NCBI GenBank assembly: GCA_019400425.1
Contig: JAFREE010000158.1
Span: 1 to 56,504, forward strand
Direction of reading: 5' to 3'
DNA from: Hymenochaete sp. R1
Lineage: Eukaryota; Basidiomycota; Agaricomycetes; Hymenochaetales; Hymenochaetaceae
Length of the DNA: 56,504 nt
In this document: positions 45,349 through 55,573 of the stretch, in pieces
Numbering within the stretch: position 1 is the stretch's first letter
How the letters are laid out: the number at the start of each line of letters is the position of its first letter
Position numbers and translations under genes: made by a program
The notes under the pieces: model-generated
What the model was told of the DNA's origin: nothing
What the model saw: the letters and a program-made list of their open reading frames with translations, nothing else
Database searches by the model: none

Positions 45349-46851
45349 TCATGCGACGCTTTGGCTCGTTTCGCCGGCGCTGCCCTTGTCCGTTGCAACG
45401 TTGGTGTCGAGCTTCTTCTGCTCTTCCGCCAACTTACTTTCCAAATCAGCAGTGTCGTCGCCACTGGCCTGAGCCTGCGCAATCTGTCCCAGTAAAAAGA
45501 CAGGAAAATCAGAAAGGAGACACACGAAAAGGCGTAGGAAACAAACCTGAATGTTAAGCCCCTGAACCTCCCCGGTAAGCTTCAAAACCTTATTCTTAAT
45601 CTTGCCAACCTGGAGGGCATCGGCCGCGGCGCCGGAAGCAGCGTCGATAGCGGGGTTGAACTGGTCCGTTTCGGCAGCCTCAGCGGCTTGACGCATCGCC
45701 TCTATTGCATCGAGAGTGTCTGCTGAGACAGAGGCCAGATCAACATTGGCGAAGGGGTCTGAAGAGTGGGTTAGTAAATCTGTGGAGGACGAAACAACGG
45801 ATTATAATATAGCTAACCAACAAAGACTGCGTTAGCTTCAGCTTGGGCGTTTCCGGCAACACCGTCGGAGATCTGGAAGTCAGCGTAGCTACCAAAAATA
45901 AATATAGATGTCAACCGTAAGTTGGAAAGGCCATACAAATGCAGAAACACATACTCGAGTTCTTGGAAGTTATCCGCAGATTGAGTAGTTGCGGTAGAGC
46001 TACTTGCGGTCGACCCTGAACCGGAAGCCGTGGAGTTGGATGTGGTCGCAGCAGACGAAGCAGACGAATCTGCTGCGGCTGATGTGGATGTGGATGTCGA
46101 TTTTGCTTTCGAACCGGCTGCTACGTCCTCGTTCGCAGCTGCAGCTACAGCTGACGATGAAGACGCTGATGAGGCACCATCTACCACACTCTGGCTAGTC
46201 TGCCCAGCGCTTTTCACGTCCGTAGCAACGTTCGTGCTGAGTTTCGTTTGCTCCTCATTGATCTTTTCTTCGATGTCTGCAGTATCGTCACCACTCGCTT
46301 GAGCTTGTGCAAGCTAAAAGGTTTCATTATAATAAGCTCAGTGCATCATAGATTAACGGCAAATTCAAGCTTACCTTGATGTTCAAGACTTGCACTTCAC
46401 CCGTCAACTTCAACACCTTATTTTTGATCTTTCCAGCCTGAAGCGCGTCTGCTTCTGCACCAGTAGCTGCATCGATAGCAGGATTAAATTGGTCAGTCTC
46501 GGCCGCTTCCGCTGCTTGTCGCATGGAGTCCATCGCGTCCAAAACATCCGAGGAGACCGTGCTAAGATCGACGTTTGCGAAAGGGTCGACGAAGACTGCA
46601 TTCGCCTCCGCTTGGGCGTTACCCGCTACTCCGTCGGAGATTTGGAAGTCGGCATAGCTATGGTGAGAGCAAGCATAAGAAATAGGTTTAGAGAAGAAGA
46701 AAAATTGAACTTACTCGAGTTCTTGAAAATTATCGGCCGTCTGAGTGGCGTTTTGGCGAGCGATCAGTTTGATTGGGGCAGCACCGGCAAGATGGTGAGA
46801 GGCAAGGAAAAGAGAAAGGACGGCAATTGAAATAGACGCAAGACGAGGCAT
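45349..46851 (-). CDS. Secreted protein with two tandem copies of one domain (function unknown)
   Basis: ATG 46851 starts a signal peptide of about 24 residues, followed by a possible dibasic-type processing site (LIARQ). Copy 1 and copy 2 share the same order: ADNFQELEYADFQISDGVAG, NAQAEANAVFVDPFANVDL, MRQAAEAAETDQFNPAIDAA, ADALQxGKIKNKVLKLTGEV and AQAQASGDDTADxExK. A Ser/Ala/Thr-rich linker of about 80 residues separates them, and a short Ser end closes the protein at 45349. Introns fall after ELE and after LNI[KQ] in both copies. Copy 2 has one more (45759-45817) inside VFVDPF. It resembles Agaricomycete small secreted proteins, but I cannot name the family. The high Ala/Asn and helix content fits a wall or extracellular role (inference). 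Confidence 0.82.
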
Positions 46852-48521
46852 GGTGAAAGGTAAATCTCAGTTGACAACTAAACTAGGAAAAGCGGATGCT
46901 GAGGTCGTTGGGGACAATGAAGCAACGACGACAGAAAGAAGGGGCGGACAGAACCAAAGACAGCTAAGAAATCGGTGCTTGTACGAAAGTTAGAGGACTT
47001 GCGCCAGGCAAGGAAGTTGAAGAAGTCAGAATAAAAGAAAGGCGGAAAAAAAAACGAAAGAAAGGTCCTCAAGACCAAAAGACGAGAACGAGTGAACGGG
47101 TGGGTTAAAAACAAAGTCGTTCGAGTGTACTCTCCCTCTAATTTATAGCAGGAAACCGTCATTAGCGAAAACTCTTGGCACGAGTGTCTGCATGTTTGGC
47201 TGGCATCAGAAGTGCGATATGTTACTTGTGAAGGTGAAGGTGTCGGAGGCGGTCGCCATGGAGGATCCGCGCCGGAACCCTAGGCAACATCCGGATTCTG
47301 AGAGTCATAGTGGGCACCGCGATATTTTGCAAAGCTGGTCCAGTACGCTCAACAACAGTCCCCAGACTATTGAGTATTTGCATGACTTGGCCATTTTCTA
47401 GTGATTGGATAATTAAGCGATGTGCGATCGTCACCATTCGTCTAGACGGATTGAGGAAGAGCAAGACGGAAAAGCAAGACGCACCTCGGCCCATACATCC
47501 GTCCTTCACACGACACTCTGATTCCTCGAGGAACCGGTACCTGGTATCCGTTGACGTTGCTCTGCGTGAAAACAAGCTTCAGCTCAACGAGAGACGCGAG
47601 CATCAAAGTTACGGTTGCTCACTTCGACCCCCGGACTCTTTCTTACGTGCATTCGCCGGCGAATCGCCATGCTGACTGGTCCAACCCAGTTTCACGAGCA
47701 GCGATAGATCCCGACAGAAGAACGAACGACTGACATTTTATGAATGCCACTGTCATTGAAAGAATGGACTTTGTCAAGTTTGCGAGGGGCGAGACAGTCA
47801 GAATGGGCGTTGAACGTACGAGTGAGTGCCAGTGCTCCGAGGCAAAATGAAGTGAAAGTTTCAGACGAGCTCTCCAGACGCAAGCCGCTGACGTAATACG
47901 AATCAAATCTCACCAAGAACTCGTCCCTTGTTCCTCATAGTCTACGACTTAAATACATACCGCCTCGACACAGCGAAACTCCAAATTTTAAGCCAGAACC
48001 ACGCAGCTATAGCTTCTCTACTATACACGCCCTTTGCCTTGCACACAAACCCCCGAGGCTCTCAAAATGCCCGGTCTACCTTCTTTGAAAGCTTCCGGTG
48101 CATAAGAAGTATACGCTCGAGCGGCTTGGGTGTGGAAGGGTTAGGATACAGGTAAACAAAGGTGCAACCAATGACAGATTATCATTTTTTTCAAGATACT
48201 CATTTTCAGTTGATTACCCACTCTAATCATAGTTCCTGCTTACTACATTGCCCAGCATCAGGTGCTGCTGAGAATAGACCTCTGGGCCGTGCCGCTCAAA
48301 ATCCATATTGCATACTCCACATGACCTATGATGTATATAGGAATTGGAATGTGCCTGTAAGCTATAATATCTGTATGGGAGATCCGCGTCCCGCTCGGAA
48401 GCTCGAAACAACCCTCGAACTCGTCTTCCATCGTCGTGGACTGTGACCGCTTTTTCTCGTGTGAGTGCGCGTCCTCTCTTCATCAATAATCATTACCGAT
48501 CTTTCTTTTGCACAGGGCATC
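46852..48521. other. Divergent region between secreted-protein gene and P450
   Basis: 1.7 kb between outward-facing starts. The first 250 bp are purine-rich on the + strand (5' UTR of the secreted-protein gene). Open frames such as 47222-47575 (-) and 47310-47675 (+) overlap each other and do not look like proteins. Nothing further is supported. Confidence 0.45.
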
Positions 48522-50211
48522 ATGACTGGTGAACGCGTTGCGTATCTGTTGCTTGGTGGAACAGGCCTCTTGGTCGTAAAGTGGTTTCTCTTTCCGAAGA
48601 AGTCTGTCGCCCCTCTGCCGCCAGGCCCGAAACCCAAACCAATCGTGGGCAACTTGTCTGACCTTCCGCCAGCTGGCGTGCAAGAATGGGTCTTTTGGGG
48701 GAAGCACAAAGATCTCTATGGCCCAATCAGCTCCGTAACATCCCTTGGGAAAACGATCATCATTATAAACGATGCCACCATCGCTGATGAGCTACTTGAG
48801 AAGCGCAGTGTGATATACTCTGATCGTCCTCAGTTGGTTTTCCTCAGCATGATTGGTTGGCAAGAACACCTTGTAAACATCGGGCACGGGGGAACGTGGC
48901 GCTTACTGAGGAAAGAATTTCAATCAGACATTGGGAGCAAGAGTTCAGTGGCTGAGTTCAGCGATGTACTGGAACGGGAGGCCAAGAGATTATGTCTTCG
49001 TTTGTTGGACTCTCCTGAACATTTCCGGCATCATATCCGAACGTGAGTTGGTCTCTCCGAAGTGGTCTAGGAGGGATTCTGACGAGATAAATACAGCGAA
49101 GCTGGAGCTGTTATTCTTAGCATTGCATATGGGTATGACATTGCGCCGGAAGGAAAGGATCCACTTGTCGATCTCGCCAACACAGCTATCAATCAGCTGG
49201 TTAATGCCATTGCTCCAGGCGCTTGGCTTGTTGATCAATTACCTTTTTGTGAGCATGGTGGATTGTTGGTTTTGAAGCACATCTAACGCACGAAAACCAG
49301 TACGACTTCTACCAGATTGGTTCCCAGGGACCGGGTTTAAAGTCATTGCGGCGGCGTGGCGCAAGACATTCCTTCAGTTCCTCAACCAACCTTATGAGTT
49401 TGTAAAGTTCCGAATGGGTCAGACGGAAAATCACGCAAAACAGTGCTTTGTCCAAAAGCGCATAGACCAGCGGCAGGGTGTTCTGTCGATCGAAGACGAG
49501 TACATAGTGAAGCTAGCCGCATCGTCACTCTTCACCGGAGGCGCGGACACGACCGTCTCTTCTATTGCTTCCTTCTTCCTCGCAATGTCCTTATACCCCT
49601 ACATCCAGCGAAAGGCGTGGGAGGAGCTTGACCGTGTAATCGGAACAGATCAACTTCCTTCACTTAAGGATCTTGCCAATTTTCCGTATATCGAAGCAAT
49701 CGTCAAAGAAGTCCTCCGCTGGCACCCTGTCACACCGATCTCTGTTCCCCATTCCGCGCAAGAGAATGACATCTACCGAGGATACTTCATCCCGAAAGGC
49801 GCAATTATCATACCTAATACCGACATGTTTCTACACGATCCTACTGTCTACCACGATCCGATGGTGTTCAAGCCAGAGAGGTTCCTGGGTGCCAATGCGG
49901 AGCCTCATCCAGGAGATTTCGCTTTTGGGTTCGGCAGACGTGTCTGTCCGGGACGCGAACTTGCTGAGGCAAGCATCTTCCTCACCATCGCAATGGTTCT
50001 TTCTGTGTTCGAGATTTCGAAGAAAGTGGTAGACGGAGTAGAGATGGAGCCAGAAGTGAAGTTTAGTTCAGGGATTGTGTCTCATCCGGGTCCGTTTGAA
50101 TGTACGATACGTCCACGAAATGCAAAAGTGCAAGAATTGGTTAGGGCTGTTGAGGATGAATATCCTTTCAATAATAACGACGCAAAGGACCTGCAAGCTG
50201 TCAAATATTGA
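48522..50211 (+). CDS. Cytochrome P450 monooxygenase
   Basis: Haem-thiolate monooxygenase anchored in the ER by an N-terminal helix (YLLLGGTGLLVVKWFLF). Three exons (48522-49042, 49097-49248, 49301-50211) give 527 residues, normal for fungal P450s. A proline hinge (PLPPGPKPKPIVGNL) follows the anchor. The I-helix is FTGGADTTVSSI, the ExxR is KEVLRWHP, the PERF motif is FKPERFLG, and the haem loop is FGFGRRVCPGRELAEA with the ligand Cys. The sequence resembles the broad Agaricomycete group often labelled O-methylsterigmatocystin oxidoreductase-like, but substrates cannot be inferred. The preceding ATG in the same frame (48465) would add residues before the membrane anchor. MTGERVAYLL is the better start. 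Confidence 0.94.
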
Positions 50212-50417
50212 TTTGACTACTCGATTTCTCTCCTCTGACTTAGTTCTTTTTCTCCTTGCTGAATTATTCCCTTTGTATAGTATCGCACTGCCAGGTAACT
50301 ACGTATGCAGCTATCAATACATGCACCTCAGTCTTATACTTTTTTTGCGATCATAGCATTAATTCATCTCGACGAAGATTGCAAATAAAAAGAAGAACGC
50401 AAATTGTAATCTAATGC

Positions 50418-50800
50418 CTATAAATAGCCTACGAGAATTTGACCCGACTTCCGTCTGAAGTCGACGGAATCGCCTACTTCCCCCGTTGCGGAGTTTGAAC
50501 CTCTTGTAACGCAAGATTGAAACGACAGAGGTTCTTGACTAATTGGATTCGAGGGGCTGCTTTCAAGGCTCGTCGTAAATGACATTGATCTGTTGCTTAT
50601 TTTGGTGCCGTGCGTGATACCAAATCCTACGCGCACAAGGATAAGAAGCGGCGCAAGAACCCGTCCACTCTCAGGTCATGATCGGCATACATTGCTAAAG
50701 TAATTACACTGCAGAGCGTGAAGATAAAACCTGACTTGGCAATGTTAAAGATCAGTTTCATATAGCGATCCCGACAGTACTCAAATTCGATTGAGATAAA
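50418..50800 (-). pseudogene. Truncated, degraded duplicate of the seven-helix membrane protein gene next door
   Basis: On the - strand EFEYCRDRYMKLIFNIAKSG and FIFTLCSVITLAMYADHDLR correspond to EFERQRERYLKPIFTIVESG and LIFTLCSIVILAMYTKNDAR of the gene at 50983-52449. After a deletion that removes the end of that exon and the intron, and shifts frame, VLAPLLILVRVGFGITHGTK resumes and matches VLAPLLILVRVGFGITHGIG. The tail (SQEPLSFQSCVTRG) also corresponds to TEQTFQSCIATS. No upstream helices of the protein are present. The copy therefore covers only the C-terminal part and cannot encode the whole protein. Confidence 0.65.
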
Positions 50801-50982
50801 ATTCTTAGATCAATGCCAAACAAGCTCCTGAACGCTTTGAATTAATCATGCTACCAGCCAAGTGTTTCGAATCTTGGATCCATGAAGTGCCAGACTTAAC
50901 TTCTGCAAAAGAGAAATACACGGCATATTACAAAAGCACATCGATGGAATCCGAACAGCGGGTACAAAATAGCAAACATATT

Positions 50983-52449
50983 CTAATGTACATACATGGG
51001 CCTCACATTTCTCTCATAGACCATCGGACACTTGATATCCCTCGGGAACTGAACCGCCGCTGGTTTGTTAACTTCCGCTACGTCCATCTCCTCTTTTGGA
51101 GCTTCCAAGTCAATCTCCCGATCCATCACCGAACCGGCACTCGTGGCAATACAGCTCTGGAACGTCTGTTCCGTGTACCCTGTCGTCATAGGCCCAGGGC
51201 TGGTATCGGTTAAGGGGCCACTGTAAAGACTCTTCATAGATGACTTCGACTTGTTGAGCGAGCCGATGCCATGCGTAATTCCGAAGCCCACGCGGACGAG
51301 GATAAGAAGAGGAGCAAGAACCTAAAAAGGCATTTAAAAAACTCTCCATCGAGTATATTGAAGGAAGCGCCGAAGTCACTCACTGCTATCTGCACTGCAA
51401 CACCAAGAGACGCGCCCACTCGAGCGTCGTTCTTGGTATACATCGCGAGGATAACGATACTACATAGCGTAAATATCAACCCGGACTCGACGATGGTAAA
51501 GATAGGCTTCAGGTAGCGCTCTCGTTGGCGTTCAAATTCGTTGGAAGTATTGATGGAGTATCGCCTGGGTCCATGCGAGATATTGTAGAGACGGTACGCG
51601 ACGAACGTCGTGACAGCGATGTTAATGACGACGACAATAGACCACTGTAGGATATCGAGGGCAGGGTGCGATCTACCGAGGGTGGCTTCGTGGAAGGTAT
51701 AGATACCGATGACTATAATGACCGGTGAGTCCTTTCCTAGACCGCACGCAACGACTTATTAACTCACTAAGATGGCTCGCTTGAAAGGCATACTAAGAAA
51801 GAAAATGAAAATCGTTCTCTTGTGCCGAGCGCGTAGATGGTCATTTGCTTACAGGAATCATCGCTTTCCGCCAATCGCCTGAAACGATCAAGAGACGCCA
51901 TATGAGGACCAAATTGTGTATGCAGACTGCCAGCACGGCAGTATACCCTCGAATCTGCGCTCTGGTATCCCCTTCGTTCAGCCAATACCTTATGGAAACA
52001 TCTTGCGACTCGTGGGATGTAGGACCAGTGTACGCGCTGAGGGCTTGAGCCAGAGATGCACCGGCATGATTAGACCCAAGTATAAAGAGTAAAGTGCTTG
52101 TAGCCATGAGAGGGCTTAGGCGGAAGAGTGTAAGTGCCTTCATATAGAGATGTTAGGCTACGAAAAATTGGCTTACCATTGTCGAGGACCACCTATGTGC
52201 CTCGAAAGGAGCACGTACAGAGTAAGGAAGAAAAATACAATGCTATGAAATGTTGATCAGAATGTAGTCTTCTCAGCTGGCCTAAGACATACTTCATGCC
52301 TGCGACCATTTATGAGTTTCACATTGCACAACGAAGCAGCTATACGACGTACCATAAAAGAGTGTTTCCACCCATATTCCGCTGATCATATAAACATCCA
52401 GCGGCGGGAGGTCGGTAGTGGCACTTGTTGTATTTACGAGTTCAGACAT
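50983..52449 (-). CDS. Agaricomycete-type seven-helix membrane protein (function unknown)
   Basis: ATG 52449 starts MSELVNTTSATTDLPPLDVY, then MISGIWVETLFYGMNIVFFF, a hydrophobic run (LTLYVLLSRHIGG) and later helices (LFRLSPLMATSTLLFILGSN, YTAVLAVCIHNLVLIWRLLI, ILQWSIVVVINIAVTTFVAY, PIFTIVESGLIFTLCSIVIL, VLAPLLILVRVGFGITHG). The C-terminus is hydrophilic and ends at 50983. This topology and wording are common in large Agaricomycete families of unknown function that resemble receptors. No ligand or partner can be named. The YGMN segment depends on a 7-nt exon (52293-52299) between two introns. The neighbouring fragment at 50418-50800 is a dead partial copy. Confidence 0.78.
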
Positions 52450-54273
52450 CGTTTTGACCGAGACAGGGCGAGGACTCTGAAATGGGGGATGGGGTAGGAA
52501 TGTGCCCGGGAATACGTCGGTGAGAGGGCTCGTTTCCTGCGGCGCTTTACTTATAGAAATGCCTCTTTTTCTTTTGAGTACAGTTATTTCTAGCGACTTT
52601 GAGCAAGGACTTCGATATCAGTTGGCGTCGGAGCTCCCAAAATGGCAGTCGGAACGGTTCCTTGAACTCTCACAGGTCCCCTCATCATTGTAAAACGTTG
52701 GAGAGACCTGCTGATTTTCGTGTTTGATTCCGGATGGAAGAATGGGTTTCTAGCCGAGTCGGACTAGCAGAAAGGCATCAGAAATTCGAGAACTGCTCGA
52801 GGGCCAGTCAAAAAGCGAAAACGTAAAATGCCAACCTCGTTTACGCAGAAGGATCACGATGTATCTTTAGACCAGAACATTTGAGATGTTCTTCAAGTTG
52901 CGCGCACATTACATGCCCACTCGCTGAGCTTCTCCACGACACGAAGACGTTCACTTTTCGAGGTCTTCTGATATACGCTCGAGGCTTGAACTCACCTTCA
53001 GTGCTATTTCCAATATACGAAGCCCGACTCGGGCAATTTCAAATACAACGAGTGTTGCTCAAAGTCGAAACCATCAACCACACGGATTCTTGTCGAAATT
53101 GGTGCGCTAGTTCTGAGCCCTTGCCTCATTCTGAACGTGGCCGGCGCTAGAAAAGAGAGGACGATGTGTTGAAAGCTCGCTTATTGTATCGGCCTCGTGT
53201 TACGTCATCATGTCGGCTTCGACCGAAGCCAATCGAGTTACTCGCTGGTTAGTCCATCCTTTCACTTCATTCTTTTCTCATCGAGGTCAATCGAACTTTG
53301 AGAAATCCTGGCAGTAAGCGCAGGAGCGTCGTTGTCGGTGCTTCAACCCATCCCCTTATCTCCATCGCCACGGCATCAGTAAAGTCCATCAACTGACCTA
53401 TCAATTCTGTATTGTAAGACATCAACATCAGTCGAATTTTCCTCGGATACAATTGCCTGACTCGGCACTCTTAACAGTGTCTCAAACCGAAACACCTTCG
53501 ACGGACTTCGAAAGGGGTACGAGCATTACTCGTCTATTCAAAACTATACGGCAAAGGTGATGTGATCGTTTGATGTAAGCAGGGAATGCGAGAATAGTAG
53601 CGCATGGCTAGCTCGGATCCATCGGAGTCATGCCAGCAACCCATGCAACTCCGCCGACTATCGAACCATTGGCATTAAAACCCCATCTTTTTTGTCGCCG
53701 ACTCAAATACTCAAGATAGTATATACGAGCCGCGGGGTGACGGAGGTGCCCTTTTGACCACGCGCAAATCTCGTAGGTGTTGCCAATTGGATGGAGAGAA
53801 AGCAAGCAACATTCCGTTGGACTTCAAAATAAATACAACGGTTCGAGCTCCTTTGACCTTTTTTCAACCACGTTCGCCTCCAGAGCAAGATCTTATACTT
53901 CGCTTTCTCACTCAATCGTCAAGCTTAGCACGAAAATACGGCATTCCCAGAGTTATGTGTTTGTAATACGTGCTCAAGACCACGAGGTCACTCACCGAAG
54001 CCCTCTCAGCGACTTCTCACACTTGCTTATCTCTCAAGCTAGCTGCTGCTTCTGAAGACGTATCCTAACAGGAATACAGACGGCCTTGCAACTCATGTGA
54101 GTCATTTCGTACTTCCATTAAGTCAAAAGTTCTGAAAGGGACTACACAATTACGTAAGGTTGTTTTATATTTGTATATAAAGCGAATCGATAGCTGACCT
54201 GACCTTTCCTTTCATCCTTGGACTCAATCCACCCCAGGCTCGACCCACCTCGAGCTCACGGTCTCGCTTCGAT
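52450..54273. other. Long intergenic stretch before the C2H2 gene
   Basis: 1.8 kb with only short open frames in all registers. No domain, repeat or splice structure is convincing. The last 100 bp form the C2H2 gene promoter. Confidence 0.45.
54174..54181 (+). promoter_or_regulatory. TATA box upstream of the C2H2 gene
   Basis: TATATAAA about 93-100 bp before the ATG at 54274, the same sequence and nearly the same distance as for A2. Confidence 0.5.
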
Positions 54274-55305
54274 ATGGTTTACTGTGATCGTTGCGATCGA
54301 TCCTTTCCGCATTACGGTGCACTACAACAGCATAAGAGAGATTCTCCTTTTCATCACGTCTGTGATGACTGTAACAAAGACTTTGCGTCTTGGACGGCGC
54401 TGGAGCAACACTACGTCCAGAGTCCAAACCACTTTTACTGCCAACGATGCAAAAGACATTTCACAAGCCAAAATGGCCTACACAACCATCTAGATGCCGT
54501 GCACTACGCATGTATCTGGCACAGAAAAGTGTTCGATACGTATGAAGGTCTGAAGCAGCACTACATCCAAAGTGGAGACCATTTCTATTGCACATTCTGC
54601 GATATGAACTTCAACGATGACCGCGACGGATTTCTAGAGCACGGTGATGAGCTGCACTGGGTCTGTTACGGCTGCACACGTGTCTTTAAGAGCAAAGCTG
54701 CTCTCGAGAACCACAACGAATGCGATCATCATTACTGTCGTTCGTGCGACCGACTCTTCCAGACTGCATCTAATCTACGGTGGCACCTCGAGTCATCCAT
54801 CCACAAACCTCGCACGATCAAATGCCCAGGTAGCAAGTGCAACTCCTCCTTCATCTCTGTGTCTTCGCTTATCGCCCACGCCGAGAGTGGCACTTGTCCA
54901 AGCCGTATCAATCGACAAGCCGTGAACAACTTTGTTGCTCGCTTGGATCGAGGAAACGTTATCACCAATCCAAACCGAATGATTACCGGGCCCGACGGTG
55001 GCTGCACTGCGCCTCAGGAACCAACATACTGGGCGACGAATCGGAGCTGGAATGGACATGCGTACGAGTGCTTCTTGTGCGAGCGCGAATGTCGAACGCT
55101 AGCGTCGCTTAATCAACACCTGCAGAGCCAAATCCATGCTGCGAGTATCTATCATTGTCCAAAGGCAGGATGCAGCAAGGAATACTCGGCATTGAGTGCT
55201 TTGACGCAACATTTCGAGCGTGGGGCATGTGGAGCGGGGCAGATGAGGGCAGTCCGAACTACAATCGGTTCGCTGACGAACGGAATGAGGGCACTTGCGT
55301 TTTAG
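54274..55305 (+). CDS. C2H2 zinc-finger protein with about ten finger units
   Basis: Intronless frame of 343 residues starting MVYCDRCDRSFPHYGALQQH. Ten finger-like units follow in series. Units 1 and 2 are C-x2-C-x12-H-x6-H. Units 3 and 6 have H-x4-H. Unit 4 (CIWHRKVFDTYEGLKQHYIQ) has His in place of the second Cys. Unit 5 has 13 residues between C and H. Unit 7 is CRSCDRLFQTASNLRWHLES with H-x5-H. Unit 8 (C-x4-C ... H-x5-C) and unit 10 are C2HC. Unit 9 is CFLCERECRTLASLNQHLQS. A linker of about 60 residues separates units 8 and 9. The repeated xxHFYC spacing is typical of a group of Agaricomycete C2H2 proteins. Binding of nucleic acid or protein is possible. The stop TAG is directly followed by GTAAG, so an alternative spliced end cannot be ruled out. 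Confidence 0.85.
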   Translation: MVYCDRCDRSFPHYGALQQHKRDSPFHHVCDDCNKDFASWTALEQHYVQSPNHFYCQRCKRHFTSQNGLHNHLDAVHYACIWHRKVFDTYEGLKQHYIQSGDHFYCTFCDMNFNDDRDGFLEHGDELHWVCYGCTRVFKSKAALENHNECDHHYCRSCDRLFQTASNLRWHLESSIHKPRTIKCPGSKCNSSFISVSSLIAHAESGTCPSRINRQAVNNFVARLDRGNVITNPNRMITGPDGGCTAPQEPTYWATNRSWNGHAYECFLCERECRTLASLNQHLQSQIHAASIYHCPKAGCSKEYSALSALTQHFERGACGAGQMRAVRTTIGSLTNGMRALAF

Positions 55306-55573
55306 GTAAGATTGAAGGAATCGAAACTAATTTTGGCTCATTATGCTAAACAGAGTTCACAGAAATTGAATTTTTGCCGGATGAAACCAGGAATGCTATG
55401 TGAAATTCAGAATTGGAAAGGAAGGTTGCACAGTCCAAATGTACTGTGTTGTACTTTGTAATAATAAAAGTCAAATGCCATCTCAAAAATAAGATACTGC
55501 TCTGGGTTTATGATCGAAAATTTCGCCTCCCAATCCCACCCGCACCTGCGAAGTCAGAAGGACCCACGGCTCG
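55306..55573. other. Convergent intergenic region
   Basis: Contains 3' ends of the C2H2 and membrane-protein genes. It is AT-rich with no other features. Confidence 0.5.

Noticed and set aside
46004..46302. + strand frames rich in Asp/Ala or Trp/Met over the secreted-protein linker
   Set aside because: They arise from the antisense of the low-complexity Ser/Ala/Thr linker.
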